Shown piece after piece: positions 1-10,110 of a stretch of DNA of 31,507 bases. The stretch's first letter is position 1. Each line of letters starts with the position of its first letter. The DNA comes from Dimargaris cristalligena (Eukaryota > Kickxellomycota > Dimargaritomycetes > Dimargaritales > Dimargaritaceae), in assembly GCA_027576995.1 (NCBI GenBank), contig JANBQC010000322.1:1-31507 (forward strand), read 5' to 3'. A program made the position numbers and the translations under genes. The notes below the pieces were generated by a model that saw only the letters and a list, made by a program, of their open reading frames with translations, was not told the DNA's origin and ran no database searches.

Positions 1-1981
1 GCCGGTTAAGGGGCTATCAATGATGTTCGGCCTGGTTAGGGCCGGGGGGTACACTATGGCGCTATACGGCCTGATATAACGGCGGTCATATCGGTTGGAT
101 TAGGACGGATTAGGAGGGGCGATACCACCTTAATTAAAATTTATTATCCTACATATTTTTATACCTTAATGAGCCTTGGGTTCTGTCAGCCTGCCTAATC
201 TAACCTAAATCCAGCCTTAATGATTGTCCACCCCTATTAGGCCTTATAGTACCATATTTACCTTTCCATAGTCACCCCAGTACTATGGGATCCTCCTATA
301 TCATATAACACTTACCTCCTTGACTCCAGAATCCACCATTCACTCCCAGGCTGATCTAATAACTCTTCCAGTTCCCAGCTAAGTCTTCCATACCCTATAC
401 CATCTGGTTAACTAGTTTACCTATTAGTAGTCTTATTAGTATCTTCCTTTGGGGACCTCCCTTTAAGCTAGACCCCCATATATATATAACTGGCCCCCCT
501 TAGGACTAGTTAAATATTAGCTTATTTTCAGATCCCCCAGTTTACCTCAATAAACTCTATATATGCTCATCTCTTTGTACTAACTAGTAAGTGTGCCTAC
601 TGCATATCCCTTACATACCAGTACTTATCCTTTATTAGTTAGTACTACTCCCATCCTAGCACTAGCAGCCTGCTTGGCTGAGTCTAAGCCCTACCTACTA
701 TTAGAAGCCTATCCTTGGGACTCTTGATGGACTAAGAGTGGTAAACCCGGGTGACACTCTGGCTTTCTAATGTAATTAATTTTACTATAAATGGTTATGT
801 ATATAAGTAGATACATCAAATTGAAATATAAGCATTTTTTTTACACTAATACTGGGTGTCTCACTTTTGCTGGCCATGACTGTACTTCAACTCCCTAATG
901 CCAATATATCCCCTTCATTGCTCCCTATCAACAGGCCCTGGTTTAGGCTATACCTGGCATGGTTTTGGTGTGGAACCTACCTGTATAGACACAATTCTGG
1001 GGGTATATGTAAAACTGCAACTCATTGCATCAATAATTATCTCAATTACTCTAATTAGCCAGGCTGTTTATTATTACATCTGGCTCAGAAAAAAAAAAGA
1101 CACCCACGCGGATCTTAAATCTTAATAGAATAGAATATTGTGACATTCAAACAGCTGGCATTCGACTGTTTTCAGTGAGTAGCTATAATGTAATTTAGGG
1201 TGTTAAGTTGCTATTTAATGGCTAGAGTCGCCCATAAAGCTACGGTTCGTCGTTGGGGTACGTTGTTATAGCATTATCCTCCGGACTAAAAATATTCTGA
1301 TTGCCTAAAGAAATCCGTTTAGGTAGGGCCAAAATACTTATCGGATATGAGGCAGCTGGATGGGGAAAGCGAGCAATATGGACAATAGCTCGCGTGTGTA
1401 CCACTGTAATGCAACCCATAGATTTGGCTCAAAAGCAAGCATAAATCAACCGTTGGCCAGTTTACGGAGTATAGTTTGCGTTTCCAAGCCTCGGGCACGA
1501 TACATCCTTCACCACACTAATGACAATGTACTCGTCCGGTGGTTACATTGAAACTGGACTTGGGGTGGCAACCTAATGCATTTGCTTCTAACTGACATTT
1601 CATTGTGACACCATGGTAGCCTTCCCAATGAATCACTGCCCTTGTACGATAATATTGACCAGCAACTGTGGTCGTTGGCTGTACTGTTGGTATGAAACAC
1701 CTTTTCTTCCACGACCCAACCCTTGACATACCAGTCTACCCGGCATTGCATTGTATAGATAATTGGAAATATGGTAGGCTACTTAGTAACACATTTAGGT
1801 ATGTATTGGGGTCCGTCTATCCTATTATTATTTTTATTTTTTGGGGGGGGAGGGGGTGGTGAGTACACAACCCCAACCCTGCTATATTTATAAATAGCGG
1901 GTGGAATCCTTGGACATTACTCGGGAACTATAATATACTTCGTTACCTAACAATAATATTTTTACGTACTACTTCTTGACC
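1..1981. other. Gene-poor AT-rich left flank
   Basis: No recognisable gene. The first 121 bases contain about ten CpG dinucleotides and two nearby copies of GGATTAGGA-like sequence. They are followed by a block almost without CpG (listed separately) and then by ordinary AT-rich DNA from about 1107. The only ATG-initiated reading frame that drew attention is 898-1125 (+, 75 codons). It would end in a hydrophobic segment followed by a Lys/Arg-rich tail, but nothing supports it as a gene. A run of eight G and then five G sits at 1843-1856. No tRNA or rRNA signature was seen. Confidence 0.6.
122..1106. other. CpG-depleted block (possible decayed methylated repeat)
   Basis: Reading base by base, I find one CpG in these 985 bases (inside CCCGGG near 745-750). 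The preceding 121 bases contain about ten, and CpGs resume at 1107. The block still has many C and G bases, with C clearly exceeding G on the + strand, so low GC alone does not explain the absence. It is rich in TA, CTA and TAG. Loss of CpG by deamination of methylated cytosine in an old transposable element is the usual explanation, but no transposon protein, terminal repeat or target-site duplication was recognised. Confidence 0.6.
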
Positions 1982-2011
1982 ATGATAGTTTGCACTATAT
2001 TTTACCACTGA
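1982..2011 (+). promoter_or_regulatory. Possible short upstream ORF before the orphan secreted protein gene
   Basis: ATG at 1982 opens a nine-codon frame ending in TGA at 2009-2011, 31 bases before the ATG chosen for the downstream gene. The context (ACC before the ATG) is reasonable for initiation. If the transcript begins upstream of 1982, this uORF could reduce translation of the main frame. The transcription start is unknown, so this is inference. Confidence 0.25.
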
Positions 2012-2042
2012 TTTGTCGGCACTTACTAATTTCATCGGATTT

Positions 2043-3068
2043 ATGATGATTCACTCAATTTTTGCCTTGACGGCGCTTACAATTTTAAAAACGTATGCGG
2101 CAACTATACCTCACTACCTGGACCACGGAGTCACTGCGTCAATAAACAACGATTTCGATAATTTCCAGTGGTTGGACGCCATCAATGAGTTGGACGATGC
2201 ATCTTTATCTTTCGAGTCCTTAGATACTCCGGTTGGTCCGTACTGTTCCGATGAACACGGTAATGTGGGATTCCCATTAGACCAGATTCCGAGTCCGGGT
2301 AGCGAATTCCCTAACCATCCGTACTGCTTCGTGCAGCGTTCTGAAGCTGTGACCCAACAGCCTCCAGACCCATTTCTTGCCCCGGTCGACCGACTCCCCG
2401 CCCTATCGGCCGAGTACAGCAATTCGGAGATTCAGGAATCCCACCAGACTGAACTGGCTTATCCCAGCACTATTCCCCCAATTACGGCCGGCCCGAAGTC
2501 CATTGCCGACTTACATTCGACCTTCTTAAGTGATTTAAAACTAGCGATACGTAGAATCAGACCTCAATTATTGCATTACAATGATGATGGACTGATTCGT
2601 GAGGCCCATGTTATCTGCCTACGCCTTTCGATGTATCCCTTTGCCATCGGAACCTACAACCAGATTGAAACGCTTAAATCCAACAAGCATCCCCTTGTGG
2701 CCCAATATGCCCACGATTTGCCAAATCCTGTAGAGCCGCTTTACAGCCAAACCCGGAACTTGGCCAAAATGATGACCATGTTTAGCAAGATGTTACATAA
2801 GCCCCACCTTCGGCAGGTTATTGTTCTATTCGACTGGGATAATATAACGAAGACGGTCTTAATGCACATTTTCACCGAGGAAAATGGCTACATGTGCAAG
2901 GAGATGATCACGGCACTTCAAAGTGCGTCCTTCTTGACTCGCCTATCCCCAGTTCTCCCTTATGCCGATTTTCAAACGATTCACAGGGATATGATTGAGA
3001 AATGCCATAAGTATAAACCTCGGAATCAGCCAACTCGGTGTCGTTTTGTCGAGAACGGGTCCCAATGA
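2043..3068 (+). CDS. Orphan predicted secreted protein, 341 aa
   Basis: I do not recognise this protein. The open frame extends upstream to 2013, but the codon there is TTG, so the ATG at 2043 (a double Met) is chosen. It starts directly with a hydrophobic stretch (residues about 4-15) followed by TYA-A, a typical signal-peptide cleavage region near residues 19-20. The mature part begins Asp-rich (residues about 35-60), passes through a Pro/Ser/Glu-rich linker (about 75-155), and ends in a probably helical, more basic region (about 165-341). Six cysteines remain after the signal, and no internal membrane segment is evident. There is no intron. Base composition is more AT-rich than in the housekeeping genes to the right, and the gene stands alone in gene-poor DNA. 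A secreted lineage-specific protein (effector-like or wall-associated) is plausible but unproven. It does not look like a known enzyme. Confidence 0.6.
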   Translation: MMIHSIFALTALTILKTYAATIPHYLDHGVTASINNDFDNFQWLDAINELDDASLSFESLDTPVGPYCSDEHGNVGFPLDQIPSPGSEFPNHPYCFVQRSEAVTQQPPDPFLAPVDRLPALSAEYSNSEIQESHQTELAYPSTIPPITAGPKSIADLHSTFLSDLKLAIRRIRPQLLHYNDDGLIREAHVICLRLSMYPFAIGTYNQIETLKSNKHPLVAQYAHDLPNPVEPLYSQTRNLAKMMTMFSKMLHKPHLRQVIVLFDWDNITKTVLMHIFTEENGYMCKEMITALQSASFLTRLSPVLPYADFQTIHRDMIEKCHKYKPRNQPTRCRFVENGSQ

Positions 3069-3141
3069 GCTGTTCTTAGAATAAGCATTTCAAGACTATA
3101 CCATGTATCCCCATCGAATACTGTTGTTGGTGTTTATTTCC

Positions 3142-3147
3142 AATAAA
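3142..3147 (+). terminator. Polyadenylation signal of the orphan secreted protein gene
   Basis: Canonical AATAAA 74 bases after the stop codon, in AT-rich sequence. Its position supports 2043-3068 being a transcribed gene ending here. Confidence 0.5.
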
Positions 3148-5823
3148 AGGTGATCCGGTTAAAATGCACAATTCTCCAAATATGACATGGTGCTATACTT
3201 CCCAAATAACTAATGACCAGCTCGATATACCCTACCGCACCGTCTATTCCCGGAGGGCCATCGGCCTGAGTACTGAATTGACTGGCGGACATTTGGTCAC
3301 GTAGTTCTACAGGGGTATATTATTAATGAGCGCGCGTGGCTACAACCAATTGTTAATATATTGCAGACCTTGGGGTGCGGCTTTAAAACCACTCTAAAAC
3401 TCGGCTAGGAGTCAATTAAAAAAATAAGAATGATGCTTCTAATACTGGAAATATTAGTTAAACCTGGCCAGCACCACCCCATTTTATAAAATAGTGGGCC
3501 ATATATCGGACGTCTAGGTAGAATAAAGTAGCTGTAAACTCAATAGTTGTTATAGTTTTAGAGTGTTATAACCCAAAGCTTGTGCCAAGGAATTTTAATG
3601 CATTCTATAAAATAACTAACTGTGGGTTTATAGGTAGATGCAGCACGCATTTGAGTAGAGTGATAAATAAGTAACCTCCAACAATGTGTTTTGAGCTAAC
3701 TAATGGCTTATCCTGGTGAGTAAGAACGATTAGATGTAAAATAGTCTAATAATCTAGATAATTGCCACTAGTAACTATAGGTGATAATGTAATGTTGGGC
3801 AACTTTGTTGCTAATAGAGTAGGTTTTTGATTGTGGGAAATAGATGAGAACTCCATTTTAGAAAGCTTGATATTGATGCGGTTGGCCTTCAGCTGATGGG
3901 AACGGGAATGTCCATTGGGCGGGCTCGTGTGTGCTCCTTAGGACTTAAGGGTGGTGGTACGAGCAGATTTATAAAAAAGTGCCTCAGAGCGACCAGACAC
4001 GTATAGTGAAAGTGATGGTTTCTATTGAGCGCATTAGTGAGTGATAAGACTTTCAACGCACAAATGACATATTTCGGTGTCTTGGCAGATGGAGAACTGT
4101 TCCTTCGTCTGAATGGACAATGTGCTGAAAAGAAGCTATATAATTATGCCATATGGCTCAATGGGTCATTAGAAATAATTTAACGACAAAGGTGTGGGGG
4201 TAAATCTACTGGACAAGTACGGATATAGGCGGGTATCAACCAGCTGAGTTAGTTACCGAAGGGGGTATATATATAGAATTGGGCGCAAGCACTAGGTACT
4301 CAAAAAGGGACGGACATATAAGTTGTAGATAAATTGAGGACCTCAAAATTAACTGGGGGGGGATGTTTGCATAGGACTTAGCAGTATGCCGTTATTCAAG
4401 ACAAAGGCAGCTTGCGTCGTCTAGAGGAATATAAATTGTTGAGCGACGCAATCAAGTAAGTACCTATAGCCCACCCTAATAACAAGAGGTACTCTTAACC
4501 ACCGAGGACTGGTGCGTGTGGTTATTACAATAACTTCTTTTACGAATTTAAAATCGGATTTACTCGTAAAATACTAGGGGTGATTATCCCACCAATGGAG
4601 CTGAACCCCCAAGGCTTCTTGTCAACGATTCTCCAACAGGCCTGGGTTATTCCAAGATAACTGGGTGAATTCTACCAAGTTAAGTTAAGTTTACATTGTC
4701 ACCGGCTGATCTTCCTATTGATTCACAGCCCGCCCAGTTTACCAAGGTCGATACCCTTCCAGGCCGGGGTTTTCTATCCAGTAGCCAGAACAATCGTGCA
4801 TCTGGGTGAAGTGCGATCCAGCTGTGTAAGGTTTTTTAATAATATGTGTATGGGAACATAGGCGGGAGATTCATTTCCAAACCAGTAATCATTGCCTCAT
4901 CCAACGGATTTTATGTTGTACAGCCTGGTTGAACCTCTCTCATATACCCCCCTCTGCCCTCTATTGTCAAGTCCCACTCGAGATGAATTCTAGCATGCCG
5001 GCCTTAGGAAGCCTACCTGCGTGGACCCTGATGTGATATTAGAGTGGTTAGCCACCATGACAAACCGAGTTCCTATATATTTAGGTGGGGGTGCAACATG
5101 TTATTTTAAAGTGTCATAATTCATCGGACTATATGGTAAAGACAAAAGCTAGGAAATCCAAGGCGCAGGTATTTATCGAATGGCCAAGGATAGTTGGTGC
5201 AATGTGTGTTGTTGTTTTTTTGAGGGTGGATGAGTTTAAAAAGCCAGGAGGCTGACCAGGAAAGCAGCCAGATGTATCAGTGGATCTCTAACCAACTAAT
5301 GGTGGCATTATCAAGTTATAAGTTCAGTTCGAAGGGGCTGTGGTATATAATTAAAAGAAGCGCAGTAATCGGTGGTCGTGAATTACCCAAACGAATGAAA
5401 ATGGATGTACCAAAAAAAAATCGGCCAGATGAAAAATATATTGCATATATAATTAGTGCAGTCCCAAGAGTAATGGTACCAAAATAAAAGCGTAATGCAA
5501 ACACCAGCTAGTGCAGGTAAAATTAGCATATGCCAATGAGTTACAGCCTTACATTCAATCCTCCGCATTTTCAGCTTTCGCCAAAATAGAGGGATAAAGT
5601 TCAATTTTAATTGGTTTGAGGCCATAGGGGCATTGGGAAGGGATATGAGTTTAGGTGAGTAATAATAAAAAAAGCAATCAAGAAAGGAGGATTGGGGACT
5701 ATGAAAAAAACCCGTGGCGCCAGTATTCAATCTGGGCGGATTTCGTTAAACTGGTTGATACTCCAATACACAGGCCAGCCCCTCTCCCAAAGAACAAAAA
5801 TTGAAGAAAGGGGGGGGGGCGGA
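3148..5823. other. 2.7-kb intergenic region without recognisable genes
   Basis: From 3148 to 5229 I see no reading frame worth naming on either strand. It is AT-rich with scattered TA repeats (for example around 4267) and an eight-G run at 4355-4362. An ATG-initiated frame at 5230-5487 (+, 85 codons) and an overlapping minus-strand frame give no recognisable protein. They are probably chance, or the basic 85-residue frame could be an orphan. A ten-G run at 5810-5819 lies just past the stop of the RS-rich protein gene. No tRNA, rRNA or snRNA signature was found. Confidence 0.5.
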
Positions 5824-6909
5824 CTAACGACAGGGAGAGCGAGAACGAGAAGGCGATCGCGATCGATGGCGACGATGCCGGCGAATTGGACTGGGACTAG
5901 GACTGGGCCGGCGGTAGTTACGGGATCGGTGGCTAGTGGTATTGTCACGCCAGGGAGACTTGGATCTAGACCTGGATCTAGATCTGGACCTAGAGCGAGA
6001 ACGAGAGCGAGAACGGGAGCGGGATCGGTGCTGGTGTCGTCGATGCTTTTCGGGTGGGTCGGACTCACCTCCTAACTTTCTCTCGCGCCCTGGGCGGCTA
6101 TGGGAACGCCCTTCCCGATCGGCATCCCGCCGGGCCGACCGATCCCTGGGAGCTTCCTCCCTCTGGTCCGCTGCTTTGTCGGACCGACCACCACTGCCAC
6201 TAGGCCGGCCGGGGGAGTCCGGGGCCCTCCTCTCTCCCACCCGCCGGCGGTGATGCGGGCTAGAACTACGCTGGCGACTTCCGCTACGATGTCGTCGGTG
6301 GCTCCGGCTATCCTTTGCCTTCCGGTCCCGCTTGTGACTCGAGCGGTGGTGATGGCTTCGGTGGCGCTCATCATCCGAACTATCGGTATCCCCTTCGCTG
6401 TCGGAAGAATCCCGCCCATGCCGCCTGGCCTTCTTATGTTTACTTTTTTTCTTGGGTTTCTTAGACCGGTCCAACGGATTATCCGAACGGCGACCGTGTA
6501 AGGCTTTGTCCAGACTAGAACGGGTAGCTAATTTCGCCTCGCGCTCCTTGTCGAGTTGTTTCCGGTAATGGGCCTGCTCTAGCTCGGAGTACTGTGGGCC
6601 ATCGTATTCTTTTTTGATATCGCGGAATTCATCCCTGGGAAATTAACGATGGCACGAAGGCGGAGTGGGTTCAAGGATAGTAAAAAAAGATTGGCATCGT
6701 TTTAGTTAGTATTGGGTTATACGCTTACTCGCTGGGGCTGGAATAGACTAGTCCCTACATGGTAAGGGGCAATTGGACATTCCTGTAAATAAAATGAGGG
6801 GGGGAGGGATGAAATGCAGGAATGCGGCTTGCGAACTAGTTACCTACCATGTGATGCTGTTCTTTTTCCGGTTTTCAATGTAGTCTCGGATGGATGAGCC
6901 GGCCTCCAT
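5824..6909 (-). CDS. FAM133-like Arg/Ser-rich nuclear protein, 290 aa, 2 exons
   Basis: Exon 1 is 6848-6909 (62 nt, ATG at 6907-6909) and exon 2 is 5824-6634. The 213-nt intron has donor GTAGGT, branch site TACTAAC (6705-6711, minus strand) and acceptor CCCAG. Joined, they give 291 codons in one frame and restore a Trp codon at residue 21. The first 74 residues read SIRDYIENRKK, then ITWDEF, then YRKQLDKEREAKL. This resembles the N-terminal block of FAM133 proteins (IxDYL, TWEE, KKELEKHRE). From about residue 75 the protein is a Lys/Arg/Ser/His/Asp tail with an uninterrupted Arg-Ser run at about 224-247, typical of splicing-speckle proteins. A role in pre-mRNA processing is inference from this tail. 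The family call rests on a short N-terminal resemblance, so other RS-domain proteins remain possible. CCT3 lies upstream on the same strand, 693 bases away. Confidence 0.65.
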
Positions 6910-7602
6910 GGTGTTTCAGGAGGGACTTGTTTGGCGAAGGGTAAAAGAAATGGAGCGGTTCGACGAAAGGGAAATGTCTAAATACAAAAGGAAGATAAAT
7001 GAGCGAATACAAAAGTCAGTAATGCGGGTGAGCAAGAGTCACAGGGCATTCCCTTAAAACCCAACCACGCTAAAATTGGTGTTAAGAATTTAATGAACTA
7101 CCTGGAGTGGACTAATGCTATGAGGGGGGGGAGTTGGCGGGAAAATCCGGTTTGTTGGACCACCTAATTCGGATATAAAAATGAGTTTTTATTATTACCG
7201 CACTGGAACAAGGCCCGGTATGGGGCATAGAGCGGAGGGTCCATTCCAGCCTTTTTCGAAGGCAAAATAGAGGGTTATAGCTGTCATCCTAAAATGGGCA
7301 ATTTAATGAAGATCGCAGAGCGGAAAAAAATATAGAGGTGTGAGAAAATAGACTTGCGGCTCACATTAACAAAGTGAAAGGTAAGGAAAGGGAAAAAACA
7401 CCGCCTTGGTAAGAAAAAAAGTGGAGTGGTGCAAGTTACAAGGTGCATTACGATGGAGTAAAACTATCTGCTTGTTTGATTATTTTTTTATCAATGTCGG
7501 AGGAACCTGAGGTAAGTAAAAAGACTGTATGTGGTGAAAAGTCCCTGGAGAACACAACCAAGGCTGTGAAATAGAACCAGGTTATTATTTACCCAAGACA
7601 TT
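6910..7602. other. Intergenic region between the RS-rich protein gene and CCT3
   Basis: This should hold the promoter of the RS-rich protein gene and the 3' UTR of CCT3, both on the minus strand. It is A-rich on the + strand with an eight-G run at 7124-7131. No reading frame, RNA gene or clear polyadenylation hexamer was identified. Confidence 0.5.
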
Positions 7603-9474
7603 CTATTGCTCGGGCATGGCACCCTCCGGAGGGCCCTGAGGAGCACCACCGCTTTCCTTCTTACGGGACACACCCGACACAATGTCATCGACGCGGAGCA
7701 GCAGAGACGCCGACTCAATGGCGGTTTTGAGGGTCTGGACCTTCACGGCGAAGGGTTCCCACACCCCGTATTCGCGCATATCCACGACCTTGCCAGCACA
7801 TCCGTCCACGCCGAACGTGTGGTTGCCGTTGGCGTGTTGGGCGCGCAGCTGGGTCAGGATCTTGATGGGGTTACCACCGCAGTTCTGGATGAGGGTACGC
7901 GGGATCACTTCGAGGGCTTCACCCACCCCGGCGTAGGGCCACTGTTGGGTGCCCTCCAGGCCCTTGGCCCGTTCGGCCAGCCGGACGCTGATGGCCATCT
8001 CCGAAGCACCCCCTCCGGGCACGAGGCGGGGGCTGAAGAACATATTCCGGGCCACCGACATGGCATCCTGCAAGTTACGGTCGACCTCGGACAGGATATC
8101 CTTGGACGGGCCCCGGAGCAGAATGGTACAGGCCTTGGGGTTGCGGCACTTGGTTAGGAAGGTGTAGTATTCGTCACCAATCTTATCAATGTTGAACAGA
8201 CCGCAGCCGGTACCCACATCCTCTTCCTTCAGCTCCTCCACCCGGTTAACAATCACGGCCCCGACGGCACGGGCGATACGGTTGTTATCGGATTTCTTGA
8301 CCCGGCGCAAGACGGTGACGTTGGCCTTCATCAGGAAATGCTGAGCCAGGTCGGACACGCCCTTCTCGGTCATGACCAGGTCGGGCTTGACGGACAGGAT
8401 GTGTTCGCACATTTGCTTGATCTGTTCCTCTTCGATCTGCAGAATCCGGTTCCAGTCGGCCTCCTTGGAGATTTCGATGTTGGTCTGACTTTCACCCTTC
8501 TTGTATTCCAGGGGGCAGTCCAGCAGCACAATGCGGGGGTTTTCGATGCGGCGCTTCATCTTGGGGTGGGTCACATCCTTATTGAGCATCACACCGTCCA
8601 GGACCTGGGACTGTTCAATCTCACCACCGGGGATTTTTTCGATACGAGCGTAGCGCTTGATGTCGACCTGCTGACGACCGGCCTGTTCGCAAGCCACGGT
8701 CTGCACGGCATCCAAAGCCAGGCCGCACATGAGGTCGCTCCAGCGAGAGACGAACTTGGTACCGAGCGAGCTCTTGACCAATTTAAGCATCTCTTGGCGG
8801 TTGTTTACGTCCACGGGGACACTGATTTCCTCGAGCACCTTAATGGCGTCATTCAGGGCATCCCGGAAAGCGGACAGGATCACAATGGGGTGGATATTGC
8901 GTTCCAGGAACGGGGCGGCGGTGGCCAGCATTTCACCGGCCAGAATGATCACGGAAGTGGTACCGTCACCGACTTCCTCGTCCTGGGTACGGCTGAGCTC
9001 GATCATGCTCTTGGCGGCGGGGTGGGCCACCTCGACTTCACGCAGAATAGCATTACCGTCGTTGGTGAGAACAATACCGCCCATGGGATCAAGCAGCATC
9101 TTGAGCATGGAGCGAGGGCCCAGGCAGGTACGGATGATATCCGCCACGGTTTTGGCGGCGGTTATGTTGGAGTACTGGGCCTTGCGGCCAGTTTCCCGCT
9201 GGGTGTTGGTATCTGAGGGAGAGCAAAGCAGCGATAACAAAGTTAGAGCAAAGAAAAAGAGAAAGAGAGAGAGAGGATGTGGGGGTTAGGGCACGAAGGT
9301 GATTTGAACTGGCCGAAAGTAGACTAATAGTAGCATATAATCCGCTGACCCGCTAGGTCGAGTAGGCAGCCTGGGTTGGCTGTTCACCAGGGTTCCCCCG
9401 GGCGGTAGCGGAGCGAGAATAAACCCTCGTTTAGGACCTGACGACTTACTAAGAACAATAACCGGGGCCTGCAT
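7603..9474 (-). CDS. CCT3: T-complex protein 1 subunit gamma (CCT3), 544 aa, 2 exons
   Basis: This is the gamma subunit of the cytosolic TRiC/CCT chaperonin, which folds actin, tubulin and other proteins in an ATP-dependent cycle. Exon 1 is only 25 nt (9450-9474) and exon 2 is 7603-9212. The 237-nt intron has donor GTAAGT, a CTAAC branch site at 9242-9246, a TC-rich tract at about 9250-9277 and acceptor CTCAG. Splicing restores an Asn codon and gives the N-terminus MQAPVIVLNTNTQRETGRKA, which matches yeast Cct3. Without exon 1 the frame would run into intron sequence. Group II chaperonin motifs are present: LGP (39-41), DPMGG (50-54), NDG (59-61) and GDGTTS (90-95) for ATP binding and hydrolysis; EYKKGESQTNIEI in the apical region; and C-terminal LLLRVDDIVSG. 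Length is normal for the family. The start faces OST4 across a shared 504-bp promoter region. Confidence 0.97.
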
Positions 9475-9978
9475 TATGGCAATAGAGATGGCTTAGATAA
9501 GGGAAAGACAAAGAAGTGGGGATCCGGTTAAGACACTCGCAGGGCCAAATAAAGGAATGGAGAGTGATCAAGGCGAATGAGTAGAGGGAGAAAGGGCACG
9601 GCGAATGGCTCGAGAAGTAGATGAGGTGCGCTTGAAGTAAGGTTGGTCAGCTTCACCTGAACGAGCGAGGCAGATCCACAGCCCCGACGACCAACACTTC
9701 TCCCCTTAGCAACTAAACTACTCCGCCCTCTGACTTGGTATGATGATGGTATATGAATTCGCCAGGCTTAAGAAAAAACCCCCACCCGCGCAGTCCACGG
9801 GTGTAGTAGTGTGTATGTGTATGCACATATGCGCTATCCTTCACCAAGCCAGCGCTTTTCTACCAATGTGTCGAGTCTTCTCCCATCTCATCCATTCCCT
9901 CTCAGCTCCCCGCTTGTTCTTTCCGTAGTCTAGTCCTGCCTCCCTCCCATCAGTCCCCCAGCTGCCGTTTCGACCACC
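9475..9978. promoter_or_regulatory. Bidirectional promoter region between CCT3 and OST4
   Basis: These 504 bases separate the start codons of two divergent housekeeping genes and must contain both promoters and 5' UTRs. The OST4 side is pyrimidine-rich (about 9880-9960), as is common upstream of fungal start codons. A GT-rich alternating tract lies near 9803-9825. I did not identify a convincing TATA box or a specific factor site. Confidence 0.6.
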
Positions 9979-10110
9979 ATGATAACCGACACCCAACTGA
10001 CCGCCGCCATCAACATTGCCAGTGTGTTGGTCATTGCCCTCATATTCGTGTACGGCGTAATGGCCAATGGCGACATCCAGCCCAGCGAGGAACACGCTAA
10101 GCAGAACTAG
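9979..10110 (+). CDS. OST4: Oligosaccharyltransferase subunit OST4, 43 aa
   Basis: Ost4 is a tiny ER membrane subunit of oligosaccharyltransferase. It helps hold the catalytic Stt3 together with Ost3/Ost6 for N-glycosylation. The protein starts MITDTQL, matching MITDVQL of human OST4 and MISDEQL of yeast Ost4. One transmembrane helix follows (about residues 9-29), with a short hydrophilic tail containing PSEEHAKQN. At 43 residues it is slightly longer than the 36-37 of yeast and human, the extra length being in the C-terminal tail. The start context is ACC-ACC-ATG. No intron is seen. It is divergent from CCT3 and convergent with DRG1, and short enough to be missed by length-filtered gene calling. 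The call rests on the N-terminal motif, the single helix and the overall size. Confidence 0.92.
   Translation: MITDTQLTAAINIASVLVIALIFVYGVMANGDIQPSEEHAKQN

Noticed and set aside
300..330. CACTTACCTCC, resembling the 5' end of U1 snRNA
   Set aside because: The following bases do not match U1, and no Sm site or stem structure was found.
898..1125. 75-codon ATG frame with a C-terminal hydrophobic segment and basic tail
   Set aside because: It lies inside the CpG-depleted block, overlaps another frame, and resembles no tail-anchored protein I know. Its hydrophobicity follows from AT-rich composition.
5230..5487. 85-codon basic ORF
   Set aside because: No recognisable motif, an overlapping antisense frame of similar length, and no flanking signals. 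It is more likely chance.
7606..9289. Long open frames opposite CCT3, and similar antisense frames opposite DRG1, the ABC transporter and the TTC7-like gene
   Set aside because: These are shadows of real GC-rich coding sequence with no family similarity.
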